Positions 1 through 9,634 of a DNA stretch of 64,000 bases are shown piece after piece. Both the position numbers and the translations under genes were made by a program. The stretch comes from Tetracentron sinense. Its lineage: Eukaryota; Streptophyta; Magnoliopsida; Trochodendrales; Trochodendraceae. Location of the stretch: NCBI GenBank assembly GCA_015143295.1, contig CM026551.1, forward strand, positions 10,498,499 to 10,562,498, read 5' to 3'. The notes under the pieces are model-generated. The model was not told where the DNA came from, made no database searches, and was given only the letters and a program-made list of their open reading frames with translations. Every line of letters begins with the position of its first letter. Positions within the stretch are counted from its first letter, which is position 1.

Positions 1-1
1 G

Positions 2-136
2 GGTGAGGCACAACATGAAGACAACTGCCACCAATCTATTGTCAGTTTTACTATCCCAGACTTATCCCTAGACCTCCACGAGGGGCACACCTTCGCCATC
101 TTAGCTGAGAGGCAAAGTGCAAAAGCACCCACATAA
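2..136 (+). CDS. Possible C-terminal end of an unidentified gene (partial)
   Basis: An open frame runs in from the left edge and stops at TAA 134-136, giving about 44 residues that read SIVSFTIPDLSLDLHEGHTF in the middle and end AKAPT. Its composition is protein-like, and it would converge on the PPR gene, whose stop is at 526-528. I do not recognise the family, and a 44-codon open frame can arise by chance. It could equally be 3' UTR or noise. Confidence 0.25.
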   Translation, partial: GEAQHEDNCHQSIVSFTIPDLSLDLHEGHTFAILAERQSAKAPT

Positions 137-525
137 AAAATCATAAAAGAAATGATTTAATAAAGAGTTTAAATATGAACAAGAGCTCCGGTTAACGAGA
201 TAACGAGACCAAAGCTGACCATTTGTAATCTTGAAGGTTTTGTTCCACCAATGCAGTTTATTAGAGGGTGTGTAGAAGTATCTTCTGCTAATGAAGAACA
301 AGTAATTGTTGAAACAGGCAGTACTAGACTAGCATGCAACATAACATCCTTGTTTATATATTAAAACTCCATAAAGGTCGAAGATAAGATGGAATAATTT
401 AAACTAAAATTCTAATAGCAGAACAAAATTTGCAATGCAATGAAAGCTAACATTGCATGTTTGATGCACAAGTATTAACAGTTTAAGTATGTAATTATAC
501 TCTGTTAATCTCCTTTTATCATCTT
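137..525. other. Intergenic stretch downstream of the PPR gene
   Basis: This AT-rich DNA lies between the possible left-edge gene and the PPR stop codon. It should hold the 3' UTR and polyadenylation region of the PPR gene on the minus strand. I see no repeat or RNA gene in it. Confidence 0.5.
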
Positions 526-2658
526 TTACGCGGTAATAGCAGTAGATGCAAACCTGGATTGTACCCATGATATCAAATCCTCCCTAGTCGCAATAAAACA
601 ACCAGCTACCTCTTCACTAGGCCTAAATGGTGCAGCCAGTTTCTTCAAGTGAGAAGCGAAAGAACTGGCTAGTCCCTGTGAAAACTTATGAGTTCCTGCA
701 CCTGTGTGAGCAGAAAATAGTTCTGGCAATTCCTCCTGACGCTTCATGACTTTAGATAGAGTCCCCATCCATTCTTCAAATGCAGTGTGGGCTGCTCCTA
801 CTGAAAGTGATCGCAGATTCAAGGACCATTCTTCTGCAGTCTTGTTATGTAAACCAGGGTACAAGCCATAAAGAATGCCCAAATAAAGCAATTCATGAGC
901 CCTCTCATGGAGAATTCTGTTTCTACATATATCAATCAAGCAATTACAGAAGGGTCTTCGGACTTCAACCGTAGCTTCATTAAGTATCTCTCTGAACTCA
1001 TCTTTGATTGTATCGAAACTAGTTTCCTCTTCTTCGAGTAGTTTTACAAATGAAACCAACTTGGGGTTAGCTTTCTGTAAACAAGAAAGAACCTTTTCTA
1101 CCTCCTCATCTTCCTCACAGAATGACACAACAGACAATAAGCACCCACATAGGCGGTCATCAGGCTCAACCCCTCTCTCAGTTGAGAGCCGGAAAACCCT
1201 CACCAAGTCATCAATCCTCTTAGCCCTTCCCAAACACTGAATCAAACAAGTGCATCCCATCACATTGAGCTTAACACCTGACTCAGACATTTTTTCAAAC
1301 AAAACCATTGCCTTTTCAACCTCCCCTCCACTCCCATATATATTAAGCATTGCCGTGTAGCTCCAGCTATCTGGCCTACACTGCTCCGACTTCTTCATAT
1401 CATCGAAGAGTCTCTCGGCCTCCTCCTCAAATCCAAGATCAGCACACATACTCAAAAGTGTGTTATAGAGTCTGAAATCCATCGGCCACCCATTCGACCT
1501 CATTCGTTCCCAAAGCTCCATTGCATCTCTACCCCACCTAGCTTTGCCATAAATCTTAACAAGGGCGGTTAATGTTTTCGCATTCGGGGTCAGACCCAAA
1601 GCTACCATCTCCTCAAAAAGGCTTCTAGCAAGACCAGGCTTCCCAGCCTTACCCATAGCTTCCAACAATGTATTGTAAACTACCAAATTGGGCTCTACCC
1701 CAGTAGCTTTCATTTCTTGCAAGACATACCTGATACCATCATAGTCCCCAGATTCACCAAACATTCTTCCCAAAACAGAGAAAGCAATGGGGTCAGGCTT
1801 CCACCCAGAAGCCCTTCCTCTCTCATACAAACTCAAAACCTCTTCCACTTTCCCCAATTTTGCATAAACATCTAGAACAGCAGAGTAAGTTACCTCATCA
1901 GGCATCAAACCAGTCTTATACATTCTCTCAAACCACACCACAGCCTTGTCAAAGAGATTACACCTCTTGGCACAAGTTATTATAGTGGAGTAAGTGATAT
2001 TATCAAGCTCAACACCATTGTTGATCATCTCATGGGCAAGATCCTCAATAAGCTGAAACTGCCTCCCAAACCTCAGTGACTTCATAGTGACATTATAGAA
2101 GATTGTTTCAATAGGAAACAAATTCTGGGTCTTGAGCCAATTGAAGAAAAAATGGGTTTTCTGCCATGGCTTCAAGCTGTTGAGGATTAAAAGGGCATTT
2201 TCTCTAGTGGGTGGGTGTGGGATTTCTTCAAGAGCAGCAAAGAAGGCAGATTCAGAGAGATAACAGTCATTAAGCTTCCTGGAGAAGAGCTTAAGGTCAC
2301 TAAGCTGAGGATTGTATGAGTAAGAAGAGCGTTTGTGGCGTTGCAGAGAAAGAACAGAGCGTTTGGGTTTAGAGGGATTGACCCAAATAGATTTGGGCTT
2401 TGAAACGAGATGGGGTTGAGGTGGTTGGTCCTTCTTGGTATCAGAGAGGATAGTGAGAGAAAGGGGTTTCAATTGCTCAGACAGAGATGGATTTTGTTGG
2501 GGTTCAGCTAAATCCAAAGGAGGTTTGGACTTGCAAAAAATGGTGAATCTTCTGGTGCGGATTCTGAGAGGAGAGGAGAAGAAAAATGGTGTCTTTGCGT
2601 CAGACGAATGAGAAGAAGTGAAATGGAGATCAAGAGCTGTGGAAAGAGTAGCAGCCAT
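526..2658 (-). CDS. SOT1: Chloroplast PPR-SMR protein, SOT1/PPR53 type
   Basis: An intronless 710-residue protein. Residues 1-45 are rich in Ser, Thr and basic residues, as in a plastid transit peptide. From about residue 184 to 500 there are at least nine consecutive 35-residue P-type PPR motifs (for example EVTYSAVLDVYAKLGKVEEV at 255-274), with weaker ones after. A C-terminal SMR domain spans about 612-700. Known family role: SOT1 (At5g46580) and maize PPR53 bind the 5' region of the plastid 23S-4.5S rRNA precursor and are needed for its maturation. The SMR domain carries TGAG at 652-655 followed by THKFSQGL, but LNLR (613-616) where the general SMR family has LDxH. The length matches the Arabidopsis protein (about 711). 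The paralogue SVR7 (At4g16390) is the main alternative. The SOT1 assignment is strengthened by the adjacent ANAC096-type gene. The start is the first ATG before the transit-like region. Confidence 0.9.
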   Translation of the reverse strand: MAATLSTALDLHFTSSHSSDAKTPFFFSSPLRIRTRRFTIFCKSKPPLDLAEPQQNPSLSEQLKPLSLTILSDTKKDQPPQPHLVSKPKSIWVNPSKPKRSVLSLQRHKRSSYSYNPQLSDLKLFSRKLNDCYLSESAFFAALEEIPHPPTRENALLILNSLKPWQKTHFFFNWLKTQNLFPIETIFYNVTMKSLRFGRQFQLIEDLAHEMINNGVELDNITYSTIITCAKRCNLFDKAVVWFERMYKTGLMPDEVTYSAVLDVYAKLGKVEEVLSLYERGRASGWKPDPIAFSVLGRMFGESGDYDGIRYVLQEMKATGVEPNLVVYNTLLEAMGKAGKPGLARSLFEEMVALGLTPNAKTLTALVKIYGKARWGRDAMELWERMRSNGWPMDFRLYNTLLSMCADLGFEEEAERLFDDMKKSEQCRPDSWSYTAMLNIYGSGGEVEKAMVLFEKMSESGVKLNVMGCTCLIQCLGRAKRIDDLVRVFRLSTERGVEPDDRLCGCLLSVVSFCEEDEEVEKVLSCLQKANPKLVSFVKLLEEEETSFDTIKDEFREILNEATVEVRRPFCNCLIDICRNRILHERAHELLYLGILYGLYPGLHNKTAEEWSLNLRSLSVGAAHTAFEEWMGTLSKVMKRQEELPELFSAHTGAGTHKFSQGLASSFASHLKKLAAPFRPSEEVAGCFIATREDLISWVQSRFASTAITA

Positions 2659-2785
2659 TGTTGTTCAGGGTGAGAGTAGAATAGAGTAGAGCTTCCAAGT
2701 TCCACCACCTGGCCTTATCTATCCATATCTATCTAATATGGGTAAATCAGAAGAATCGTCTGAAGCAGTAAAAACCAAAAAACAC
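2659..2785 (-). promoter_or_regulatory. Short PPR upstream region between the ATG and the U6atac 3' end
   Basis: Only about 127 bases separate the PPR start codon from the T-run terminator of the U6atac gene on the same strand. The PPR 5' UTR and core promoter must therefore lie here or overlap the snRNA gene. I see no clear TATA box in the interval. Confidence 0.45.
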
Positions 2786-2791
2786 AAAAAA
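2786..2791 (-). terminator. Pol III T-run terminator of U6atac
   Basis: Six consecutive T on the minus strand directly follow the end of the U6atac-like sequence (…TACCCCAA), as expected for Pol III termination. Confidence 0.85.
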
Positions 2792-2910
2792 TTGGGGTAA
2801 AGATCCACCGAAGTGGGTAGCCTTAACCGATGTGTGGTAACAGGAAAGCCCGAAGGCCGTTCCCGTCCCTGTCAGGGGAGATGCCAACCGTCTCTCCTTT
2901 CAACGAACAC
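2786..2910 (-). ncRNA. U6atac: U6atac snRNA (minor spliceosome)
   Basis: Read on the minus strand from 2910, the sequence begins GTGTTCGTTG and runs into AAAGGAGAGACGGTTGGCA. This contains the invariant U6atac AAGGAGAGA box that pairs with U12-type 5' splice sites. It continues through a CTCCCCTGACA segment, a GGCCTTCGGGC hairpin, CGGTTAAGGC, and a 3' stem-loop closed by CCAC-TTCG-GTGG, and ends in TTTTTT. The order and spacing of these blocks match the human U6atac RNA as I know it, including total length (about 120-125 nt). Role: U6atac replaces U6 in the spliceosome that removes U12-type introns, pairing first with U4atac and then with U12. The upstream element, TATA box and terminator are all intact, so this is probably functional rather than a pseudocopy. 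Exact ends are inferred. Confidence 0.95.
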
Positions 2911-2930
2911 GTTTCTTTTTTTCTTTCAAT

Positions 2931-2940
2931 TTGTATATAA
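2931..2940 (-). promoter_or_regulatory. TATA box of the U6atac gene
   Basis: The minus strand reads TTATATACAA about 21-30 bases upstream of the predicted 5' end at 2910. That is the expected place for the TATA box of a plant Pol III snRNA gene. Confidence 0.85.
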
Positions 2941-2964
2941 CGTCCTCAATATTGCTATATCCTT

Positions 2965-2976
2965 CCGATGTGGGAT
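2965..2976 (-). promoter_or_regulatory. Upstream sequence element (USE) of the U6atac gene
   Basis: The minus strand reads ATCCCACATCGG, an exact match to the plant snRNA USE consensus RTCCCACATCG. It lies about 25 bases from the TATA box. In plants this short spacing specifies Pol III; Pol II snRNA genes have roughly 10 bases more. Confidence 0.88.
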
Positions 2977-3069
2977 TAAGAAGCGCAAAAACAGGAGGCT
3001 TGGGTTCAAACACATACTCGCTAGCTATTCTAGTGGGAGTAGACTTAGTTTTTTTTTGAAATCCTTTAA

Positions 3070-3540
3070 CAAGGGTATCTTGAAGGGCTAGGTCAGGATT
3101 AGTGCCTTGCCTTTGCCCTTATAAGTAAGGGGCAGGGTTAGAGCTTATCCTTACCCTGGTCTTTTCCCTTAAAATCTTCACATAATTCCTTGAAACCTTA
3201 ACCCTATGCTCTTGATTCCTTAAACATAATACTTTGATTAAAGCCTTAGTTTATTGTCAAGATAAGTTCTATTTTATCTAATTTTATTATTATATTTATT
3301 TTATTTTAAATAATTTTAATTGAATTATTTGTGGGGTTGGCATTCGGTGTATATAAAAATTTCGTTATCTCGAATGAGAAAAAATTGCTGCTTTGAAAGG
3401 CAAGGTTTGGGCCTAAACAATCTAGGCCCTTGAAGGCCTAGGGTAGGGTTAGGGTCTTGCTCTTATAAGTAAGGGCGAGGTTAGGGCTAACCCTATATTG
3501 CTCCAATCTTGCCCTTTGATAACCCTACATGGGCGAAGAC
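3070..3540. repeat. Two related GGGTTAGGG-rich repeat copies
   Basis: Segments near 3110-3160 and 3450-3500 share a CTTATAAGTAAGGG core followed by (C)AGGGTTAG and flanking AGGGC/CCCTA words. They look like diverged copies of one interspersed repeat. No coding content was recognised. Confidence 0.4.
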
Positions 3541-3659
3541 TAGGACAAAAGTCCTTGAAATGATGGTAGCAGTTGATATGCCAAAGGGGTAAAGCCTAGA
3601 TTTTTTTGGAAGGGGGCAAGCGATGATTGATTGAAAATGATAGTAGGCGAGTACTAAAT

Positions 3660-4130
3660 ATTTTGGGTTTAGGGTGATGGGTGTCTGGGGACATATGCCC
3701 TAGAAATTTTTTCTTGAAAACCAAGTTCATAGGCCATCTCATTTGTACGTTTTGTAAATATCATATGGGTATTGTTTCTTCTTGTTTACAGGGACATTTG
3801 TCTCCTTACCCCATGACTATGCTCTGTTAAAAAAATTAAACAGCATAATATAAAAGATGTATTTTGTTTTCAAAATTTCTTTGCCTCACGACTATACCCT
3901 ATTGAATAATTAAACAACATAGTATATAAGGTATTTTGTTTTTCAAAAGTTTAGGGGAGCAATTGCCCACATGTCCCATTGCTATGCCCTATTAAATTAA
4001 ATATATATTTTAAAAGTTCAAGAGGCAACTGCCCCCTATGCCTCATGATTGATTATGCGCCATTAAACTATAGTTTTGTTTTCTTCAAAAGTTCATGGGA
4101 AGCAATTGCCCCTGGCTCCGCCCCTAGATA
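3660..4130. repeat. Degenerate tandem repeat with roughly 70-90-bp units
   Basis: About four diverged units repeat words such as CATGACTATGC, CCCTATTAAA, TTTTCAAAAGTT and GGAGCAATTGCCC. The last ends GGCTCCGCCCCTAG, a word seen again in reverse near 55800-55920 (GGGGTGGAGCC, GGGGCGGAGC). It looks like the remains of a transposon-derived array. Confidence 0.45.
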
Positions 4131-4660
4131 TGCCCACTCACTAACTGGAAATGATATTAATCAAACTAACCGGGTTGCGACCCAACAAACAAACTGCATT
4201 AAAATCTTCATGGACGCAAGTGGGTATTGGTTGAATCCGCTCATTTTCTCCCTGATTCCTGCTAATGACTTGTTTTAGTGGGATTATAGCTAATAAAATA
4301 GGAATCCTGATAAAACAGGGGATTCAATGGATACTCATTGGGTCCATACCCTAACTTATGGACCTTAATCTATACCATAATGAGCTTTTTTGTAGGTAAT
4401 CTAGTGTTAAAAGCTTAGTGACAAAGGGGCAGTGGGATAATTAATGAGAGAGGTCTCGTGGGTAGGTAAGCAAAACCTATTAAGATAAATGCTTAGACAG
4501 CCTGAGTGGCTGCTCCAAAAACAAAGTTTGTGCAGTGCGGCTTTTGTGCCTTATCTAGCAGCTGTTTCTCGCAAAGAGGAGTGCAACACTGTTACAAGCC
4601 CACTTCTGCATAACAAAAAACCAGGCTATAAAAAGAAGACTGATGTGATTCCCAGTCGAA

Positions 4661-4734
4661 TAGGAGTGGCAATCGGGCGCTTCAAAGCCTATGTAAATGT
4701 GTCGGGCTTCGGCTGCCGGGCCATTGCCACCCCT
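4661..4734. mobile_element. Very short foldback element
   Basis: The left arm TAGGAGTGGCAATCGGGC is mirrored on the right by GCCGGGCCATTGCCACCCCT, giving a hairpin of about 74 bp. Its TAGGGGTGGCAA-type termini are common in hAT-like MITEs. No clear target duplication was seen. Confidence 0.5.
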
Positions 4735-4850
4735 GAGTTGAGACTTTGTACAATTCCCTTAACATCAGACTCTACCATTAGTCTTTTTCAGCAGAAGGCC
4801 GTTATCATGCATCCATTTGCACTAATCCTGTTCAAGTCATCTTCATCGAT

Positions 4851-4919
4851 AGGGGTGTCAATGGGCTGGGCTTGGGCCTGAACTTTTGTTTCTTTGAATA
4901 GGCCCGTTGACACCCTATT
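4851..4919. mobile_element. Very short foldback element
   Basis: TAGGGGTGTCAATGGGC on the left mirrors GGCCCGTTGACACCCTA on the right, about 69 bp in all. It has the same terminus type as the element 190 bp upstream. Confidence 0.5.
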
Positions 4920-5872
4920 CAAGGCCTTGCAACGACCATTGCTGCAAAGTTTGGCTCCAACTAGAGATGCTTATGGGCCGAGCTAGTCGGATTGGCATAT
5001 TATTAGCCTTTGGTACCAGTTCAGCCAGATTTCAAGCTCTATTGGTAAATTGGGCCAATGATGGATCTAGCTTGATAGGCCCAATAGGTCATTATATTAT
5101 TTTCGTGGACGGGCTAGCTATGCCTAAAAACCCAGTTAGTTCATTAAAAAATTTTATTTTATTTGTGAGTTGTGCTTTATATGCAGTCACATAGACAAGG
5201 AGTTCTTCTTTCATTTTTTCTCTAATCCTCAAGTTATTGCATTTGAAAGCAAGATGAGATACAACGGTTGCATTAAAACATGTGCAAGAGTTGCAGTAAA
5301 AAATAAAAATTGTTAATAACTGATAACTTCCATTTTTCTACTCCAATAAATTTTTGAACAGCATGGTTCCATACATATATACTTGAATTCTCACACATAT
5401 AACTTGTAAGACTTATCTCCTACAAAAATATAAAAACAATATGAATTCAATAATATTTCTTCTCTTATTCCCTTTTTCCATGCTAAATCCTTATTCTCTG
5501 GTTGGACTATAATACCATTCCAGCATCTTCTTGATATGCTTTCAAAAGACCGAATCATAACGAAAAAATTGTTAGATTCCTAGTTATAGCAATATTTGAC
5601 AAAAGAAAAAAAGGTATAACAATTAAAATGAATCATTATTTTTACAGCTTTCTAAAACCCTGGTTGAACTGGAGGTATGGACAGTTTCAGAAAGGGTTCT
5701 AATCATCGAACTGCTCAACCATGCAGTGGTTTGATGAATTGCCTAGCTCCACCAAGAATTTTTATAGTCAACTTTGCTTCTTTTTTTTCCAGCCATTTTC
5801 ATTTAATCTCTGGCCCAAAATCACTTAAAAAATGATTCAATAAGTAACCTTTTTATCGATGCAAAAGAAATT

Positions 5873-6058
5873 GATATATGCATTTAATTTTTTTTGGTTC
5901 TTTTTGGTTCGAGATATACGTTTAGGCCGCAACGCCGGTTAGGTATTTAGTATTTGTTCAGTTAGTGGGTGGGTGGAGAGTATATACAAACTCCCACCTT
6001 CTCGGGAATGGAACACCCGGTACCTCCCCCCAAAGCAGGGGATATATGCATTTAATTT
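5873..6058 (-). mobile_element. SINE (5'-truncated) with an 18-bp target duplication
   Basis: The body lies at 5891-6040 and is flanked by identical 18-bp repeats (GATATATGCATTTAATTT at 5873-5890 and 6041-6058). On the minus strand it carries a tRNA-like box B region (GTTCCATTCCC), CCCACTAACTG and CTCGAACCAAAAA, and ends in an A-rich tail (the T-run at 5885-5894 on plus). The long target duplication plus A-tail indicates LINE-mediated retroposition. Related copies are at 47158-47328 and about 39748-39835. Confidence 0.8.
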
Positions 6059-7092
6059 AGGAGAAGAAAAAATAAACATAATATAGTGAGAGAGAGATGT
6101 TACCAAACAATTATATAATCCAAACAACAAATCTTGTCTATTTGAAATGTCACGAACAGAAACCAGGCATGTGTTCTACTTGTATACCAAATATTCGAAA
6201 ACATAACAAAGATAATGTATAGGGGTAGTGAGAAAACTCACAATTGCACTACATTATTACAATACTTGAGTTTATATAGAAAGTTTCTCTTCAAGCATTT
6301 ATGACACTAATTAAATTTGTCAGGCAAAAATGGAATTGTATTTGATTTAAAAAGATTACAGTATATTAGGTAAAATCATTTAATGGTGTTACTTGAAATG
6401 ATCAGAGGCAAAAATATATAATAATAAACTCCAAAAAATCACTGGAAATTTCGCATATTTATGGTGCTATTTAAATTCTGAGCAAAAATTGGTATAGTAT
6501 TCAGTTAAGTAAGATTACAGTATATTTGGTATATCTTCAAAAGCATTCATTTTTAAGATATAGATGCCATGTTTGATGAACCTTTCTTTCTCTTACCATT
6601 AATTTTTTTCTTAATAATTCTTAAAATTTTCTCTATACAAAATAATTATGGTTATAGAGCTTAAGAAAATACATATTTTATATAATTAAGCTAAAATGTG
6701 TCTGTTTCGTTATCCTTGAGCTAAATGAGCAAGCTCAGCTATTGGATGCAATGAATTGATAGAAGACAGTAGGGGCCTGTCTCGGCCCAACCTTCCGTGG
6801 CATGAAAACTAACAAGTTATTTTTTTTATCTTAAGGCCCAAGGGCTAAGCCGAGCACAAAATCTCCAGGTCTTCCTACATGAGGACTGGGCTTGGGAAGT
6901 ACCTAGCAAAGTTTGGCCCAGCGTGGCCCTCCTCAAGGAATACACTGTATTTTAACATTCTCGAAGACTATACCATAAAAGTGTTTTTACAATTGTAGGC
7001 CACATTAATTGTCTATAAAACAAGGTATACGAAAATATCTCAAATGCTGAGAAATGAATAAACAATAACACTTGATTGTTATTTGATGAAAC

Positions 7093-7337
7093 TAAGGTGG
7101 CGTTTGGATTTGATTTTATTAGTCAAAAATCAATTTTGATAAAATTGATTTTGTAAAATTTATTGTCAAATAATCACTTTGTCAAATAATAGTGTTTGAG
7201 GAATACGAAAATGATTGACTGAACTTCGTATTCTCTGAACACTATTATTTGAAAAAATAATTATTTAACAATTTTTACAAAATCTATTTTATAAGAATTG
7301 ATTTTTAACTAATAAAATCCAATCCAAACACCCATAA
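7093..7337. mobile_element. Foldback MITE, GGCGTTTGGAT type
   Basis: The left arm begins GGTGGCGTTTGGATTTGATT and is mirrored by a right arm ending AATCCAATCCAAACACCCA. The 239-bp element (7096-7334) is flanked by TAA on both sides. A related copy is at 44804-44994. The TAA flanks suggest the PIF/Harbinger (Tourist) group, but the class is inferred. Confidence 0.65.
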
Positions 7338-7679
7338 GAGTCTCGCTAAGGTACCATGAGAATAAACCCATGCAAACACTCCAAAATGGCCTGACTAATG
7401 GAGGAATTGTGCACCCTTATACACCCATGCGAAATCAAGACCCAGCCGACATGAGACTAAACACAGGACATTATGATTGACTCTAACTATGTACCTGTGT
7501 TTAGCGTGTGCTACTTGATACCCTTCAAAAACACTTGATAAAACTAATGTAACACTCTAAAACATTCCCCATATGTTAAAACATCTTAATGTGAAATAAG
7601 GCGACAAATCAAATGGGTTTCATGTTTGAGAATTAACTAATGTAACACTCTAAAGATTCCCCATGATTTAATACGTTAA

Positions 7680-8600
7680 TCAAAAGCAAAAAAGATAAAA
7701 GTGTCTTCATGCATCCTGTTAACAAATGAGAGTTACTCCATGAGATGTGAGTGCACTAAATTCCTCATATATATCTAAAAGAGGAATTCTAGCAGCAACA
7801 ACAGTATAGCACTACTCTTTACCTTTTGCAATTAAAAGTCACTATGAAGCAAAAAGGGCGGTTAAAGTATTATGATTTAACCTGTTAATGCCAAAAAAAG
7901 AAGAAGAAGAAGATAAAAGTGGCTTTATGTCGTCATGTTAACAAATGAGAGGGATAAAATAAATAAAGAATAACTAGGAAAGCATAGAATAAAATAGGCT
8001 CATTATCTCGTAATTTTTTTTTGAAAGGTAATTATTATCTTGTAAATTATTAAAGATATCCTCTCATTTTAAAGAAATAAGGGATAAAAGAGTCCGGATA
8101 ATTGATAACACGTAAACGGTAGCACTCTTCACCTTCGGCTTTTGTAATTAAAATTTACTAAGAAGCAAAATGGGTGGTTAAAGTACTATGATCTAATCCC
8201 GAGGGTCTAGCCCAGTGGTCACTTGGACGAACCGTAAACTTGGAGGTCTCGAGTTCGATTCCTGGCTCTCCTCACTAACGGTTGCATGGGGTGGGGGTAT
8301 TCCCTATGTAGCCCGTTGGATTAGTCTAAACTTTCAAGGCTCAAGATATCCACGGTTATCAAAAAAAAAAAGTACTATGATCTAAACAACTACCACTAGG
8401 TGAAGTCTTGCAAGTTTTACTCTTCGCCCTTAAGAACTACCAATGATTGATACTAATAGTAGATAAATGATAACGCCAGCTAAAAAAGAAAAATACTATG
8501 ATCTAACCGGTTAATGCAAAACAAAACAAAAAAGATAAAAGTGACTCCATGCGTCATGTTAACAAATGAGTCTCCCTAAGATGCGGGAGTGCTAGAATTC
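7680..8600. repeat. Locally repeated segment
   Basis: The words GATAAAAGTG, ATGTTAACAAATGAG and ACTATGATCTAA recur around 7690-7780, 7910-7950 and 8460-8600, indicating local duplications. One copy was split by the SINE at 8197-8369. Confidence 0.45.
8181..8385 (+). mobile_element. tRNA-derived SINE with a 16-bp target duplication
   Basis: The body lies at 8197-8369. It contains a Pol III box A (TAGCCCAGTGG, about 8208-8218) and box B (GTTCGATTCC, 8253-8262), and ends in an A-run. It is flanked by the direct repeat AAGTACTATGATCTAA at 8181-8196 and 8370-8385. Both internal promoter boxes are intact. The 3' body differs from the CTCGAACC-type SINEs in this window, so it belongs to another family. 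Confidence 0.85.
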
Positions 8601-8614
8601 CTTTTATATATACT

Positions 8615-8760
8615 AGCAGGTGGCACGTGCGATGCATGTGAGAGCGAGAGTTAACTACAGTTAATAGGAGTTAAAAAGGGACACGTGTTAACCGCAGGTG
8701 CGATTGAATTGAAGTCTCCCCGAGTTCAATCACAATTGGTTGTGATTTTATTCTTTAAAT
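8615..8760. repeat. Copy of a TTAACTRCAGTTAATAG repeat family
   Basis: Contains the words GTTAACTACAGTTAATAGG, AAAAAGGGACACGTG and GTTCAATCACAATTG. These recur around 32225-32560, 40070-40290 and 42400-42545. Confidence 0.45.
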
Positions 8761-9129
8761 AGATAAATGAATAAGGGATAGTTTGGGAATTAAAATAAAA
8801 CATTAAATCAAAGTTTTGTTTCATATGAGGGTAGTTTAGGAATTTCAGAAAAATCAGGCTACGCCTGCCTCTCGCATTATAATAGTATATTTATATATAT
8901 ATATATGACAACATTTACATCCCTCCATCATCTTTCATGACTTAAATGCAGTTTAGAAACATACCCTCCTCTTTAAGAGAGAAGAAATAATTGAATTAAA
9001 CATCCTTTAAAAAAAAAAAATATAAAATAAACATCCTTTGTTTTAAGGGGAGTGTTAGCCCTACTCCGCCCCTATTGCACTCTCTCCTTTTAAGGGTAAG
9101 AAGACATATTTTGTGTCAACAATTGTAGC

Positions 9130-9385
9130 CCATCACAAAATTATGGCTTAGGATTGTCTTTGGGGATGCCAAAAAAGTGGTCTCGGGCTTCCACACATTA
9201 TGCGACATGTGGCGATAAAAAGGGGAGAAGTCATTTCATTTTCTCTCCATAATTTTGACTTCTCCTCACTTGATAGCTCTCCCACTTTTTCTGACTACTT
9301 TATCACCACATGTCGCATAATGTGTGGAGAAGTCAAAATCATAGGAGACAATGAAATAACTTCTCCGTCACATGCCAGACAATAC
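9130..9385. mobile_element. Foldback element, TGTCTTTGGGGATGCC type
   Basis: ACACATTATGCGACATGTGG on the left (about 9195) is mirrored at 9301-9323. The flanks share GGGGATGCCAAAAA and GGGAGAAGTCATTTCATTTT with related elements at 43040-43160 and 55030-55245. The last shows both ends, ATTGTCTCTAGC…ATGCC and GGCATCTTCCATAGATAAT. Confidence 0.55.
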
Positions 9386-9523
9386 TTTGTCCAAAATTAT
9401 TCTTCTTCTTTTCTGAAATTAAGAGAATGCATGCAATAATAAACTAGCAAAGCCTTTGTTTTAATGATCGGACAAAAGATGGACAAATGGATAATAAACT
9501 AAATGGGAAATAGTTAACGTTCC

Positions 9524-9634
9524 CATGAAATCTATTTACAAACTTAAGGCTGGACCTCATTGGTCCAGAGTATATTTAAGAGGGGGAGGCTGGACCAATG
9601 AGGTCCAACCTTAGGTTTGTAAATGTATTTCATG
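9524..9634. repeat. Near-perfect 45-bp-arm hairpin
   Basis: Arms 9524-9568 and 9590-9634 are inverted repeats with about 41 of 45 positions paired, separated by a 21-base loop. The inner arm reads GGACCTCATTGGTCCAG. It is either a tiny MITE or, if transcribed, a small-RNA precursor. Confidence 0.75.

Noticed and set aside
4489..4881. A 130-codon open frame on the plus strand
   Set aside because: It crosses two small foldback elements and has no recognisable domain or codon pattern.
8208..8262. tRNA-like box A and box B, a possible tRNA gene
   Set aside because: There is no acceptor stem or cloverleaf. The A-tail and 16-bp flanking repeat show it is a SINE.
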